Shown in pieces: positions 1-10,936 of a stretch of 64,000 bases of DNA. The stretch's first letter is position 1, and the number at the start of each line of letters is the position of its first letter. The stretch lies in assembly GCA_033296885.1 (NCBI GenBank), contig MU863888.1, positions 310,001-374,000 on the forward strand, written 5' to 3'. A program made the position numbers and the translations under genes. The notes below the pieces were generated by a model. It saw only the letters and a list, made by a program, of their open reading frames with translations, searched no databases and had not been told where the DNA came from. The DNA is from Triangularia verruculosa (Eukaryota; Ascomycota; Sordariomycetes; Sordariales; Podosporaceae).

Positions 1-171
1 GCGTAAGGTGAACGTTTGTGGGAAAAAAGGCTGCTTAAGAATACGTGCTTGGGCCTATTGGCGTGGGAACCGGCCAACGGGTGCGTTTCTGCAGTAGTAG
101 CCGGCGCTCTATGCAAGGCCTTATTTCGACGCCCTGAACAAATGTCGTAGAGCCAGGCTGAAAGCTCGCGG

Positions 172-590
172 TCATGACTCCTCCACAGCCTTGTCGAGGT
201 AGTCCTTGACCCGCTCGAGACACTCCTCCTCGCCAGAGTTGACCCACGACCCGATCACAGCGACAGTCTTGTTTCTTGACTTGTGGCCCTGGGTGATTTC
301 CAGGTTGGATTTGGGCAGGTCGAGCACCTGTCGAAAATGTCAGAACAATAAGAGTTACTGAGTCTTCCTGCTCAGAGTAGCACTACCTCACTGAGAACCT
401 TGATGACTGCCTTGTTGGCCTCACCCTCTCTCGCTTGTGCAGCTACGCAGATCTCCACTGCATCCTCTCCTACCGAGGCTATCCCCTCGCGGTTTTTGCT
501 GGCTCCAGGCTTGACATTGCAATGCATGTAGAGAGTGCCGTGCGGTGATTTCTTGGTCCCGACGACGTACCACATGGCGCGAGAGGCCAT
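172..590 (-). CDS. DUF167 / YggU-family small protein, two exons
   Basis: Two exons, 590-387 and 327-172, give about 119 residues. The intron starts GTAGTG and ends CGACAG, and both exons are whole codons (68 and 52). The frame begins [10 protein letters not shown] at 590; a second Met five residues later is possible. The body shows the DUF167 pattern: a basic strand with NVKPGAS, then [23 protein letters not shown], read across the splice into [20 protein letters not shown]. In this family these segments form a small alpha/beta fold (bacterial YggU, human C15orf40). The biochemical role is unknown. It is divergent from the peroxiredoxin at 978, with 387 bp between the starts. The family call is firm; the start codon is less so. 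Confidence 0.85.
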
Positions 591-977
591 TTTCGTATGT
601 CTCCCGTTTCTTGAAGGACCCTTCGTGCAGGAAGCTTTCTTGAAAGTGTCAGGGTTAAAGGTAGAACCAGAACAACTAAATGCAACCCTGAGCCGCTCCC
701 CAAAACTCGGACAGATAAAGAGGCCCAAGCTCCCTCCAACCCCTGTCTTCCAACAGGGCCCTGGTGATGTCATTCGCCCAGAGCTTCCCTCCCCCGCCCG
801 CAGGCCGGGTGCTGAGCTCGCCAATTCCAATTGAACCGAACACTGCCCCCATACAACGATATTCTCCCCGCTGTTTGTCCCATTATCCCGTATCTCGAGT
901 TCATTCCCCCAACCTCCTCCGTCCCAGTAACATCCTCATCACTACTTTCCTCCCAATTCCAAACACCAGCCGAGAAA
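591..977. promoter_or_regulatory. Shared upstream region of divergent DUF167 and peroxiredoxin genes
   Basis: This 387-bp gap separates the start codons of two divergent genes and must hold both 5' UTRs and promoters. The peroxiredoxin side is pyrimidine-rich (about 880-970), as is common just upstream of fungal starts. I see no clear TATA box or known binding site. Confidence 0.5.
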
Positions 978-1621
978 ATGTCCCTCCTCCGCCCCCTCGC
1001 TCGCGCGGCCCTCCGCCCAACCACCACCCCCTTCGCTACCAGAGCCTTTTCCACCACCTTCCCCCGACTCATCAAGCCAGGACAGCCCCTCCCCGACGTC
1101 GGCGCCATCCTCCACGAGTCCAACCCGGGCAACAAAGTCAACCTCACCGACGACGCCTCCAAGCTGAACAACTTGATCCTGATCGGTGTCCCCGCCGCCT
1201 TCAGCCCCGCGTGCTCGGCTACGCATGTGCCTGGGTTCTTGCAGCACCCCAAGGCGCAGGATTATGATCAGATTGCGGTGGTGAGCGTGAATGATGTTTT
1301 TGTGATGAAGGCGTGGGGCGATGTGCTGAATCCCGAGGGGAGGGAGAATGTAAGTACTTAGCAATGGGACATAGGCTTGGAGAAGGAGGAGGGATGCTAA
1401 TATGATGTGTTGGATATTAGGTGCGCTTCCTGGCTGACCCTAGCGGCGAGTTCACCAAGGCCCTGGACATGCTCTGGGACGGCAAGGCGATCTTTGGCAA
1501 CGAGAGGTCGAAGCGGTACACGATTGTCGTTGAGGGCGGCAAGGTGAAGAGTGTGGCTGTTGAGCCGGATAACACGGGCACGAGTGTGTCGTTGGCGGAG
1601 AACGTGCTGGGTAAGGCTTAG
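978..1621 (+). CDS. Mitochondrial Prx5-type peroxiredoxin
   Basis: Exons 978-1349 and 1421-1621 (intron GTAAGTACTT..ATATTAG, branch-like GCTAAT) encode about 190 residues. Residues 1-30 are rich in Arg, Ala, Ser and Thr with no acid, a mitochondrial presequence. The redoxin fold follows. The peroxidatic Cys is at about residue 79 in VPAAFSPACSATHVPGF, matching the Prx5/AHP consensus PGAFTPxCSxxHLPGF. It is the only Cys in the model, so this is a 1-Cys enzyme needing an external thiol. Expected role is reduction of H2O2 and alkyl hydroperoxides in mitochondria. The AFSTTFPR stretch suggests the processing site. The family includes Aspergillus Asp f 3-like proteins. Length is normal for the family. 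Confidence 0.92.
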
Positions 1622-2513
1622 ATGGATGGCTTTACACACCTCGAAAAAGAATATTTGCAAAGAATAGATGGTATTTACACAATGGAATGAAGAAACGAGG
1701 CGCTCAAAAGCCTTGCTTTGCTCACTCCATTGATCATGTTTAAAAGAAAAGAAAAGAAAGGTGATAACCAAAAGCTTGCTAGTTTATGAATCCTAAAACA
1801 ACAAGCCAAAAAAACCATTGCCCAATGTACACGCCGGAGGACCTCTAACCATATCAGTCCGGCGTTTGCTCCCAAAGCTATTACCATTAACACCTCTTAC
1901 GCTTACTAACTACTTAAGCATCGGTGAGCTCAGATAAAGAACGGGGTACCTACTCTAAAGTTAATTAAATATTATCGGGAATCTACTATTAAAGATAAGC
2001 CTAATTATTATATTCTCGATAAAAAAACAATAAAGGACTTTCCAGCAATTATTATACTAATCAACTAAAAGCTACGAGGTTAAAATATAACGACGGCTAT
2101 AGCCTCCTATTAACGCCCTTGTCATTCGGAAACCATGCCAATGAGGACTGAGAAGACGGTAGAGGACTTTCCACCGACTACTATACTGATCGACTAAAAG
2201 CTACGGGGCTAGAATATAAAGACAGCTACAGCCTCCTATTAACGCCCTTGCCTTTCGCGCCAAACGGTAAAGGCGTTAATAGAAAGCTGTGGCCGTCTTT
2301 TTATTCTGGCCCAGTGGTTCCAGTCCATCGGCACAGCAATCGGTGGAAAGTCCTCTACCGCCTTCTCCTCTATATACAGCATTATATATACAACAAACTC
2401 CCGTTCAATTTTTTCGGTTACCCAATCCCCAAGCCAAAAAATGACCACCTTTCCCATGATATGCTAAAAAGAAATCGTCTCTTCTTCTCTCTCTCTCATC
2501 CAATCCCCCAGGC
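1622..2513. other. Convergent intergenic region with AT-rich, repeat-bearing core
   Basis: The 3' ends of the peroxiredoxin (+) and CoA-transferase (-) genes face each other here. The flanks are presumably 3' UTR. The centre (about 1910-2400) is AT-rich and holds the three-copy repeat described separately. Short open frames here show no recognisable domain. Confidence 0.6.
2030..2375. repeat. Three related ~95-bp repeat copies, two direct and one inverted, with RIP-like decay
   Basis: Copy A (about 2030-2128) and copy B (about 2158-2250) are direct repeats sharing GGACTTTCC, ACTAAAAGCTACG and CCTCCTATTAACGCCCTTG. Copy C (about 2262-2371) is the same unit inverted, so B and C form a near-palindrome. 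By eye, most A/B differences are transitions, with A carrying A/T where B has G/C; this is the pattern expected of repeat-induced point mutation. Read in one frame, all three carry the block EDFPP or DFPAI followed by related residues. Copy C stays open while A and B hold stop codons where C has other codons. This suggests remnants of a coding repeat, possibly a transposon, which I cannot name. Confidence 0.7.
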
Positions 2514-4217
2514 TTAGAGCATGGGCTTGAGGTCCTCGGCAACATGGAAGGGAGCCTCGGTCTTGGCCTTGATCTCGTCAACGGTAACGCCAGGGGCGAT
2601 CTCGATGAGGGTGAGGCCGTGGGCGAAGTCGACGTCGAAGACACCCTGTTTCTACTGTTAATACCAAGTTGTCTGAATGGGAAAGCGTGTGCGTGAAAAA
2701 ACTTACCAACTCGGTGATGATGCGGCTGACGCAAGCCTTGCCGGTCAAGGGGAAAGCGCACTGCTTGACAATCTTGGGGTTGCCCTTCTTGTCCGTGTGC
2801 TCCATAGTAACAACGACCTTGGTCTTCTCGGGGTTGGACACCAGGTCCATCGCGCCGCCGAAGCCCTTGACCTTGCCGGGCAACATCCAGTTGGCGAGAT
2901 CGCCGCTGGCGCTGACCTGCATGGCGCCGAGGATGGTCAGGTTGATCCTGCCGGAGCGGATCATGCCGAACGACTCCTCAGACCCGAAAACAGACGCGCC
3001 GGGGCGGAGGGTGACGGTCTCCTTGCCGGCGTTGATCAGATCGGCATCCTCCTCGCCCTTTCGTGGGTAAGGGCCGAGACCGAGGATGCCGTTCTCGCTC
3101 TGGAGCATCACCTCGACGTCCTCGCCGACGAAACCGGGGGCGAGCATGGGCATGCCGATGCCGAGGTTGGCGTACATGCCGTTCTTGAACTCCTTCGCCG
3201 CTCTCTTGACGATCAGCTCCCTCTTGGCGCGGGTGTCGCCGCTCCCGAGCGCGGCGGCGGCCTTGGGGTCGGCCTCCTCGGATGGGTCCTTGGACCAGGT
3301 GTACTTCTCGATGCCCTTCTCGGCGGTCGACTGGATGACGCGCTTGACGTAGATGCCGGGGAGGTGAACCGCCTCGGCGGGGATCTCGCCGGGCTCGACA
3401 ATGTTCTCGGCCTCGACGATGGTCATCTTGGCGTTCCTCCCCATAGCGCCGTTGAAGTTGTTGGCGGCCAGTCTGAATTGGCAGTTGCCTAGCCTGTCGG
3501 CCTTGTAGGCCTTGACGAAGGCGTAGTCACCCTCGATGGAGTTCTCGAGGAGGTAGCTCTTGCCGTTGAAAACCTTGACGTCCTTGGGGTACGAGAACTC
3601 GTCGGGGGTTCCGTCGGGCTTGTTCCTGAGCGGGAGCTCGCCGGTCTGGACGACGGTGCCGAAGGCGGCGGGAGTGTAGAAGGCGGGAATGCCCTTGCCA
3701 CCGGCGGCGCAACGCTCGGCGAGGGTGCCCTGGGGAGTGAGCTCGAGATCGATCTCACCGGTGAGGTACATCTTCTCAAAGGTCTTGTTCTCGCCGATAT
3801 AAGAGGCGATCATCTTCTTGACCTGCTTGGTCTTGAGGAGCTTGCCGAGGCCGGAGGTGTCTGTGCCGGCGTTGTTGGAGACGGCGGTGAGGCCAGTGAG
3901 GTCGGGACGGTTGTGGACTTCGTTGATGAGGGTGTCGGGGACGCCGCAGAGGCCGAAACCGCCGCAGAGGAGGGTGCTGTTGGGCTTCATGTCGGCGATG
4001 GCCTCCTTCGCGGAGGGGTAGACCTTATTGATTTCATAACGGCGGGGGGTGAGAGAGAAGGCGCGGGTGAAGAGGGCGCCATACTAAGTCATTGTATCAG
4101 TTTTGTCTGTCTCTTTTTCGTGAGATTGAAGCGCAAGAGATGAAATCTACAACTCACGTTCTGGCCATACTTGGCGTAGGCCCTGAGGGTCTTCATACGC
4201 AGAGCGACGGAAGGCAT
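2514..4217 (-). CDS. Succinyl-CoA:3-ketoacid coenzyme A transferase, mitochondrial (SCOT)
   Basis: Exons 4217-4158, 4083-2707 and 2645-2514 encode about 522 residues, the usual SCOT length. The enzyme moves CoA from succinyl-CoA to a 3-keto acid such as acetoacetate in mitochondria. Both halves of the CoA-transferase fold are present in one chain: subunit A-like (from about 45, with [12 protein letters not shown]) and subunit B-like (from about 305, with [19 protein letters not shown]). The catalytic Glu is about residue 350 in the [10 protein letters not shown] motif. The basic N-terminus ([14 protein letters not shown], then RAFSLTPRR) is a mitochondrial presequence. Introns have GTGAGT and GTAAGT donors. 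In fungi this type is also linked to acetate or propionyl-CoA handling, so substrate preference is not certain. Confidence 0.93.
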
Positions 4218-5749
4218 CTTGACGATCAACTCAACGATGTGAGTGTGAGTTCGGAGATAAGGAGCGGGTATATGTGGGATAAGATAAAAAAAAGCCACAC
4301 AGCCGTTGAGGTACAACAGGTCACGATGTGGGGGGAAGCAGAGGCAACTGTTTACAGCTTATAACCCGAGACTCGAGATCTCAAGATGGAGAGGAATGCG
4401 GAAGAAGAAGAGAAGGAAGAGAAGAAAAGGAAGAAGTCCAACTTGAAAAGAAAACATTCAAGAACCGTCCCGCTACGTAAAGTCAAGTCATCGGAGCCGC
4501 GGGCGGGTTGTGGTTCGCTCGCACCCCAGAGCGAATCCCGTCAATGGCCGACGCCAGTAGCCGTGGTCCCTGCTTCCCCGGCACGTCTCCGCCCTTCGGA
4601 AAGGCTGTTCGGCAGAGGGGTCAATCCTCATCCCCAGTCCCGCCCGTCTGCAGAGAATCGGCAACCATCGGCCAAAGCGTTTACGCGATGCGGGTGAATG
4701 TTTAGAGCCGCTGTTTCAAAGAGTGTACATATTCTCCTGCACCTCATCTGTAGATTCTTTACTTTTCATCCAGAAGCATGCAGCACACAGTTTGATGAAC
4801 GGATGGACGGTCTCGCCAAAACCTTCGGCGGAGTCTTTGATTCAGCGTTCGACTAAAAAAATGGACCGAAACTCGGCACCGGTGGATCCCTCCCCAGATG
4901 CCGGTTCAGCCTCCGGGAGCCACTTTCTACCGCCTGGGCAGCCTGGGCTGGCAGTTCGTGTGGGGAACCCAGGCCAAGACTCAGGCAACATGTCACATGG
5001 CGGGGCGTATCATCGCCACGACAGCAAGGGGACCATGTCTGCATGACAACGACGCGTCCAGGGACCGGAGGAACTGTTTGAGACATAACCTACTGTTCTT
5101 ACAGAATAGCCAGCAGAGCCTTGTGAGCAAGTCCAGGCATTCAAGCCAGAGATGTCCATGCATTCATGCAATGTGCTAATTGTTACTCGATCTTTCGCCT
5201 TATTCTATGGCCGCAATCCGTCGCTCGAATCCTCCATGATAGAAGCCAGGTCAGCAATGAAAGCAGACAAAAGAAATCAATCCATATAATAACCACCCTT
5301 CCCCCCAGTGTTTCCCGTTAATGCTCGTTCCCTTTGCCATTGAACCCACTTAATCCCCCTCTAATTCCAAACAAACAGGAAGCTTGAGACCTAGCTCCCT
5401 TCCCAAAGCAATGTTAAACTCCCACCAATGTGTCTTTGACCCATGCCGCCAAACAGACCGACTTCCATGGCTCACGCGCTGGCCCCACGCTGAACCCAAT
5501 TCTAGTAAACCCCGGGGCACTGTAAAAGCCCATACCACCGCAAGCCGCTGATGAAAGCAAATCAAGATTATGAAAACTAAACAGAGTTCGAGATGCTGAA
5601 TGCCAGGTCTGATACCGCAACGCCAAGGTCCACTGGCGACTCCTACTTGCGGGAGCTGGGCCCGGGCATAGGCGTTGGGTTGCTGAATTCGACATTAAAG
5701 ATCCATTTCCCTGATACACGTTGTTGTTAGCTCAAAGACTCCGGTCTAA
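4218..5749. other. Gene-free region: CoA-transferase promoter and RBR ligase 3' UTR
   Basis: Both neighbours are on the minus strand, so the left part is upstream of the CoA-transferase and the right part downstream of the RBR ligase. A purine-rich tract lies at about 4385-4460 on the plus strand. Small open frames on both strands have low-complexity or random composition, and I see no gene in them. Confidence 0.6.
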
Positions 5750-7370
5750 CTAGACTGAGGGCAAGCAGGGCTGGAACAAACCTTCGGCCAAATTACGAGC
5801 GGTGTCGTCAAGCAGAATAACCCGCCGTTTGTTGCAATAGGACGTCTTGTCCATAATGTCCACCTTGAGCCTGGAATCCGCAAGTTCGGTCACGGGCTTC
5901 TCGAACATCTCTGATAGAGACTCAACCGCCATCTCCAGATCCTTTTGGTTGTCCTCGAAAATGGTCGTCAGGTTGTTACGGGCAAGGTAGAAAGCAAACG
6001 CATATGTCCACATCAGCGTTTGTCGGCATGTCTGGAGAGCCATCGATGCTGAGCTGAGGTATTGAACCTCGATCCAGGACATTCCCGATTCTTTTTGCAG
6101 TTGAACCATCTTCTTCTCCGTCTTGGCGTAAAGGTCCTTATCCAGGCGGGCGGACTGTTCGTGATTGGCATAACGGTTGTAATAATGAAGATATCGCTCC
6201 AACGAAACCCTCGACTTAGCCTGGGCATCACGGGCATCCGTGCCGCTCTTTTCCTCGAATCTGTTGCAATTGTACCAACTGGTTCCATGCTCAGACCAGA
6301 GCCCCATGCACATCCAGCAAAACTCATGCTTGCACTTGCGGCATGTCATATGATTGCAACCGCCATTCTTCTCAATGGTGCTATTGCATTTAGGGCACTC
6401 TTTTGTATTAGCTGATATCCAGTTGGCCGTTTCACTGTCGTCCGCGCATTTCTTAAGCCACTTCTTCACCAACTCGCATGGCGCGGGTTGGTGATCATTC
6501 AGGATACACCCAAAGCAGAACCGATGGCTGCACAGGCAAGACACCGTGGGAACAATCCGACTCAGATCCTTCTTCTTGACCCCGCACTCAATGGCGTTTT
6601 GGCAGTCGGGGGCTGGGCACCATTTGAGTGTTTCCTTGTCTTCGACATAGGTGCGGTTGAGAAGTTTGTGATAACGTTCCGTTAGCTCGGCGGTTACCAG
6701 CAAATCCAATGACCTGGCATCGATGATGATGTTACAGCCCTCGGCAGGGCACTGGATCCGCGCAGCTTCGCCCTCCTCCCGAATCTTCTGTCCAAGGTAA
6801 TGGCGGTAACAGTCCACACAGAATCGGTGGCCACACTTCAGTGCAAACGACTGGAGCCCTTCCTCCTCTTCGCAGCAAATATCGCAGCAAAACCCACGAA
6901 TCACCTCCAGTTTTGGTGGATCACATGTCATCTGAGAAAGGCCTGCGGCCTCGAGAACCTTCTCGGGACGGTCCATATAGTCTTCCAACAAACGTTCCTT
7001 GTTCCACCTGAAGTGCCGTAACAGAATGGCCGCTTCCTCTTTTGAGATATTTAGAATCATGTTAACTTCGTTTACAAGGACGTCTTGCTGTTGTTGAATG
7101 TCCTGTGGTTGATAGACGGTGAATTTGACATCGTAAGGCGCTCTTTTGGTTTGTCCGATGTCGTGTTGCATGTCGAGATCCGGGTCGGGTTCGTCGTCGA
7201 ATCCAAAGTCTGCCACGGCGCATCATGTTAGTGCTGACCCCTTGAGAATAGATAATGACAAATGACCAACCATCGTCCCCAGAAATATCATTGTCACTGT
7301 CGTCTGGGAGCATGTCCCCTTCGCTGGAGACAGTCGACATGAACTCGTCGTCGGTATCCATGTTGGACAT
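5750..7370 (-). CDS. Ariadne-family RBR E3 ubiquitin ligase
   Basis: Exons 7370-7271 and 7209-5750 encode about 519 residues. An acidic N-terminus (DTDDEF, DDSDNDISGDD) leads to a UBA-like helical segment, then RING1 (CCDICCEEEEG..CGHRFCVDCYRHYL), an in-between-RING domain (CPAPDCQNAIECG..CSHRFCFGC) and RING2 (KECPKCNSTIEKNGGCNHM). The RING2 Cys before NHM is the residue that takes ubiquitin as a thioester in this family, which works as a RING/HECT hybrid with UbcH7-type E2 enzymes. The C-terminal half is the helical Ariadne domain, which autoinhibits relatives until a neddylated cullin binds. Order and length match fungal and animal ARI1 throughout. It is divergent from the SNIP1-like gene. 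Confidence 0.95.
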
Positions 7371-8153
7371 GGTGGTGACGGGTGTGGGCGGAGCGTTGTC
7401 AGAGCCAGCCGAAGCGAAAATCCTCTTGTTAGGGGTAGTGATGTTCTCAGAGGAGATCGTCGCCTCAGCGGCTTTCCGCTTTCTTGTGGCGGGAATGGTG
7501 CCGGCTTATATAAGACAAGGGGCAGTGTCGGCAGCGCCACCCGCGGCGAATAATGTCAGCGACGAGAAAACGATGGCTTATAAAGGCACCGAGCTGTCGG
7601 AAGAGCAAAATGTCTCGTCGTTCCTGATAAGGATGGCTATGGCTCAGGGTCGAGCAGGACGGCGGTCGGCGAGCAACTGACAATGACTGCTTGTCAGTCG
7701 TCACTAACGGGCGGTTCCTTGGTGGTTCGGGAGGTTGGGAAGGCCGGGAGCCAAAATGACAGGTGCAGTCAAAGTGAAGGTAGAGAGAGCAGAGAAGATG
7801 ATGCCTCGAGGCATCCGGGAGTCGGGCTGATGGCTGAGGGTGGAGTTGGCAGTGGTCAGGCGAACAGGTCGAGGTGGGAGAGAGCAGAGCAGGCTCCCGC
7901 TAGGCTCAGGGAAGGATTATGTAAGGCTGGAGTCATTCGGTCATCCCTTCTGTGACCGTGGTTGCCTTCAGAAGGCACTTGCACCGGTTCTCTCAGTGCA
8001 CAGGCGCCCCCACAGCGCCCAGGCAGCGGATCCCTGTCCGCCCTTGTCAGACCCCACTGAATTGCGTCGCGCATTCACGACCAACATTGGCGATAACCAC
8101 TGGAAACCCTGTGACTCTTTAATTATATCGTCAACAAAACAAACTCGGCAACA
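7371..8153. promoter_or_regulatory. Shared upstream region of divergent RBR ligase and FHA splicing factor genes
   Basis: This 783-bp gap separates two divergent housekeeping genes. It contains a short hairpin, ACTGACAA (7676-7683) against TTGTCAGT (7691-7698), with a 7-nt loop. No TATA box or known factor site stands out. The open frames crossing it have no domain. Confidence 0.5.
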
Positions 8154-9128
8154 ATGGGCGACCGCTCTCCAAAGGAAGACGCCTACCAGTCGCGCCCGAC
8201 AAGGCACGGAAGGGACAGGGAACCAAGGGACAACGCCGAAGATCGTAAGAGAAAATATCGAGACGAGGACACGGAGAGGAGCAACAACCATAGAACGCGG
8301 TCTCGTGAGCGCGGCCATCGACGGCGCTCGAGGTCTCCGGGAGGAAGAGATCGATCAGAAGACAGGGACAGGGAGGGAAGGAGGGAAAGAGACGGTCACA
8401 GAGACCGGGACCGAGAGCATCGCAGCCGCAGAGACAGGAGTGCGGAAAGAGGCAGTAGGAAGCGACGGGACGAATCACCAAATGCGCGCTCATCACGTCG
8501 CCCCAGAGACGACGTTAACTCGGATAATGGCGGCAGAGACCAAGACCGTCGCCAGCGAAATCTTGTCAAACACCGTGGCCCCTTGCCTTCTCAGGATGAC
8601 TCTTTTGCAGTCAGTCGAGGCGACGAGCCTGAGAAGCCCAAAGAGAAACCCAACTTTGGCAACTCGGGCGCACTGGCTGCTGCGTCTAATTCTGTTACCC
8701 AAGCTGACGGAACAACCATCACCTTAAAATATCACGAACCACCAGAAGCCCGCAAACCTTCGCCGCGTGACGAGTGGAAGTTATTTGTCTTCAAGGGTCA
8801 AGATATTGTCGACACTATCGATCTCGGCACCCGCAGCTGCTGGCTCGTCGGGAGGGAGCAAGCTGTTGTCGATCTTCTGGCTGAGCATCCCAGCATCAGC
8901 AAGCAGCATGCTGTTATCCAGTTCCGATACACAGAGAAGCGGAACGAGTTCGGCGACAAGATTGGCCGGGTGAAACCATACTTGATCGATCTCGAGAGTG
9001 CCAATGGCACCATGCTCAACGGTGACAAGGTTCCAGAAAGTCGCTATTTGGAGTTACGGAACAAGGACATGGTGCAGTTCGGCTCTAGTACCAGGGAGTA
9101 CGTTCTCATGCTCGCGCCAAAGGCATAA
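8154..9128 (+). CDS. SNIP1/Pml1-like FHA-domain protein (RES splicing complex)
   Basis: A single exon encodes 324 residues. Residues 1 to about 135 are a highly charged Arg/Glu/Asp/Ser region with many RS, RD and RE pairs, as in spliceosomal proteins. A linker (NLVKHRGPLP, GDEPEKPKEKPNFGNSG) leads to the FHA domain at about 205-320. Visible FHA elements are the WLVGRE strand, HPSISKQHAVIQF, the LIDLESANGTMLNG turn and a LRNKDMVQFG strand; the conserved Arg, Ser and Asn that contact phosphothreonine are present. In yeast, Pml1 forms the RES complex with Bud13 and Snu17 for pre-mRNA retention and splicing; human SNIP1 is the equivalent. The N-terminal RS extension is longer than in yeast and resembles SNIP1. 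Confidence 0.92.
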   Translation: MGDRSPKEDAYQSRPTRHGRDREPRDNAEDRKRKYRDEDTERSNNHRTRSRERGHRRRSRSPGGRDRSEDRDREGRRERDGHRDRDREHRSRRDRSAERGSRKRRDESPNARSSRRPRDDVNSDNGGRDQDRRQRNLVKHRGPLPSQDDSFAVSRGDEPEKPKEKPNFGNSGALAAASNSVTQADGTTITLKYHEPPEARKPSPRDEWKLFVFKGQDIVDTIDLGTRSCWLVGREQAVVDLLAEHPSISKQHAVIQFRYTEKRNEFGDKIGRVKPYLIDLESANGTMLNGDKVPESRYLELRNKDMVQFGSSTREYVLMLAPKA

Positions 9129-10936
9129 CCAAAACACAATTCATATTGGACACATGTTTCGGATGCACGATGCCACCACTGCTTTCTCGACATCATCGGC
9201 TCGGTTTGCTATCGAGAATCGTGGGGGTCATTGTTGAGCCGAAGAAGCCCGTGGTAACCACAGCACGTCTGTCTGTCTTACAACTACTCGTATTGTGGTT
9301 TGCGCGACAAGCGCGGTCTCCGTTCGAACCCCAAGTATTGATTCTGACAGGCTTACTATTCTCGAATTAGAGTTGAGTGCCGTTGGTCTTGTCCAACACA
9401 GCCTATCCAAGAGTCGTACAGAGTGCTGCCTGTCAACTTATATCTCGATTATATGGGCGTCTCGGGTGTTTCCAGACCACCGTTGTATATCAGGAATACG
9501 GCCGCTTCTATGAAGGGTCAGCTGGAATATTCATATGTGATAGTCATCACCAGGAACGGCCGAACATGCAGCTCTCCCACTGACTCTTGGAGAGCGCACT
9601 CTTGGCTGCTCTGTGTCACCCTTTCTCGATTCGGCTAGACAAGGGCTAGCACTTGAGCGTCATTTTTTCTCCAAAGTAATGGCCATTAGTGCCTCCATCA
9701 TGGTCCCACGGTCCCTCTCCAGCTAGTGAGGAGTTTATTTTGCGTCTACCAGGCCAGTCAAATACGATATCCTTGACAATGCTCGATTCGAAGGCATGGC
9801 CCCCGAAACAGTATTCCATGCTATCTACGTGCGTTTCATTGCTCGCATCATCAGCTTTCGTGGTGACAGGTTTTCAAAGTATTGCTGTCGTTGTAACTAT
9901 CATGTTGCACGGGTCTGACGTTAGCATTCGCCCGCCACGCGCAATACTTGTATCTGAACAGTCATCTTTGGTTGGTAGTCCAGCCCCAGATGTAACCCAC
10001 CCCATGCGTTCAACTGCCGGTCACTCAAAAGGCTTCAGAAACAAAATCTGACACCTCTAAAGCCGTTCTTCAGGTTCTAATGCCAACAAAAGCCAAGGCG
10101 GGGACCGGTCCCGAGTGTAGCACACAGTGCTGAGCCGGAGAGCGAGTGTGCTTGTGCGCAACAGGGACCGCGAATCACCGCCAAGAAGCTCACAAACTCC
10201 TGAACAGGCTTCAAGTCACGGCCCCGTCCAGCATCACGGACTCGAAGAAGACAAAACCAATAGTATACACTCAAACTGCAACAACTTTGAGCCAACAGCC
10301 GACGGACCGTCCCTCTACAGTCCCTTTGTCGAGTTTGTGTGCCGGCCAACTGAAACAGGTTGACGCTACCCCAAAACCCCAGCCAACCACATGCTCAGGT
10401 GGTCACCACTGGATGGTCACCCAAACCACCTGAGCTCGTGACAGTTGCCCTCTCTTTTGCCAACCTTGTCTTCGTTGCATTTTGTCTTGAACAGCTGCCG
10501 TAATGGGGCAAACAATGGGCATTGTAGTCGCTCGTGTGTCGAGGTCCGCTGATGACTCTGCTGGGTGATGTGTGCACCATTTCCATCCTCTTTCTCGCCC
10601 GAAGATGTGCGGGCGGAGATGTAAAGATCGGATCGCTTGTCGCACACGAGACTTAAGTGTCTATGTTTCTTATGATCTGAGAAAATTTAGTTGGTATTTG
10701 GTTCATATACAAAACAGCAGCCTGGTCGCCTCTTGTTGGTGGCTTAGCAAATGGTATTTGGGCAACCTCTTGCTATAAGACTTTCACATTGTTCGCTCTA
10801 ACCGCTTCAGTCACCTGAGATCAACGGTTTCTTTCCTTGTCGTCGTCGATGCCAACAGAGGACTAATGGTTAACTCTCACTTTTCTTTCATTTCAACTCT
10901 GTCCGTTGAACGGCTCTCTTCGAAAAGCAAGCAAAA
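9129..10936. other. Gene-free 1.8-kb region before the NLR-like gene
   Basis: It holds the 3' UTR of the FHA gene and the promoter of the NLR-like gene. Small open frames on both strands show no domain or credible splice partners. The only structure I can point to is the perfect inverted repeat at 10393-10435. Confidence 0.6.
10393..10435. repeat. Perfect 11-bp inverted repeat (hairpin)
   Basis: GCTCAGGTGGT at 10393-10403 is exactly complementary to ACCACCTGAGC at 10425-10435, around a 21-nt loop. It lies about 0.5 kb upstream of the NLR-like gene start. It could be a DNA palindrome bound by a dimeric factor or an RNA hairpin; its function is unknown. Confidence 0.6.

Noticed and set aside
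764..1267. Plus-strand frame overlapping the peroxiredoxin start
   Set aside because: Pro/Arg-rich shadow of the peroxiredoxin in another frame.
2677..3492. 271-codon open frame on the plus strand
   Set aside because: It lies antisense to the CoA-transferase, and its Gly/Leu/Asp-rich composition mirrors the GC-rich third positions of the real gene.
9318..9335. CGTTCGAACCCC, resembling a tRNA B box
   Set aside because: The flanking bases do not form a T-stem, and no A box or acceptor stem fits upstream.
10906..10936. N-terminal extension of the NLR-like gene starting at TTG 10906
   Set aside because: It depends on a non-ATG start, and the predicted extension has no domain resemblance. The ATG-only first exon fits fungal gene structure better.
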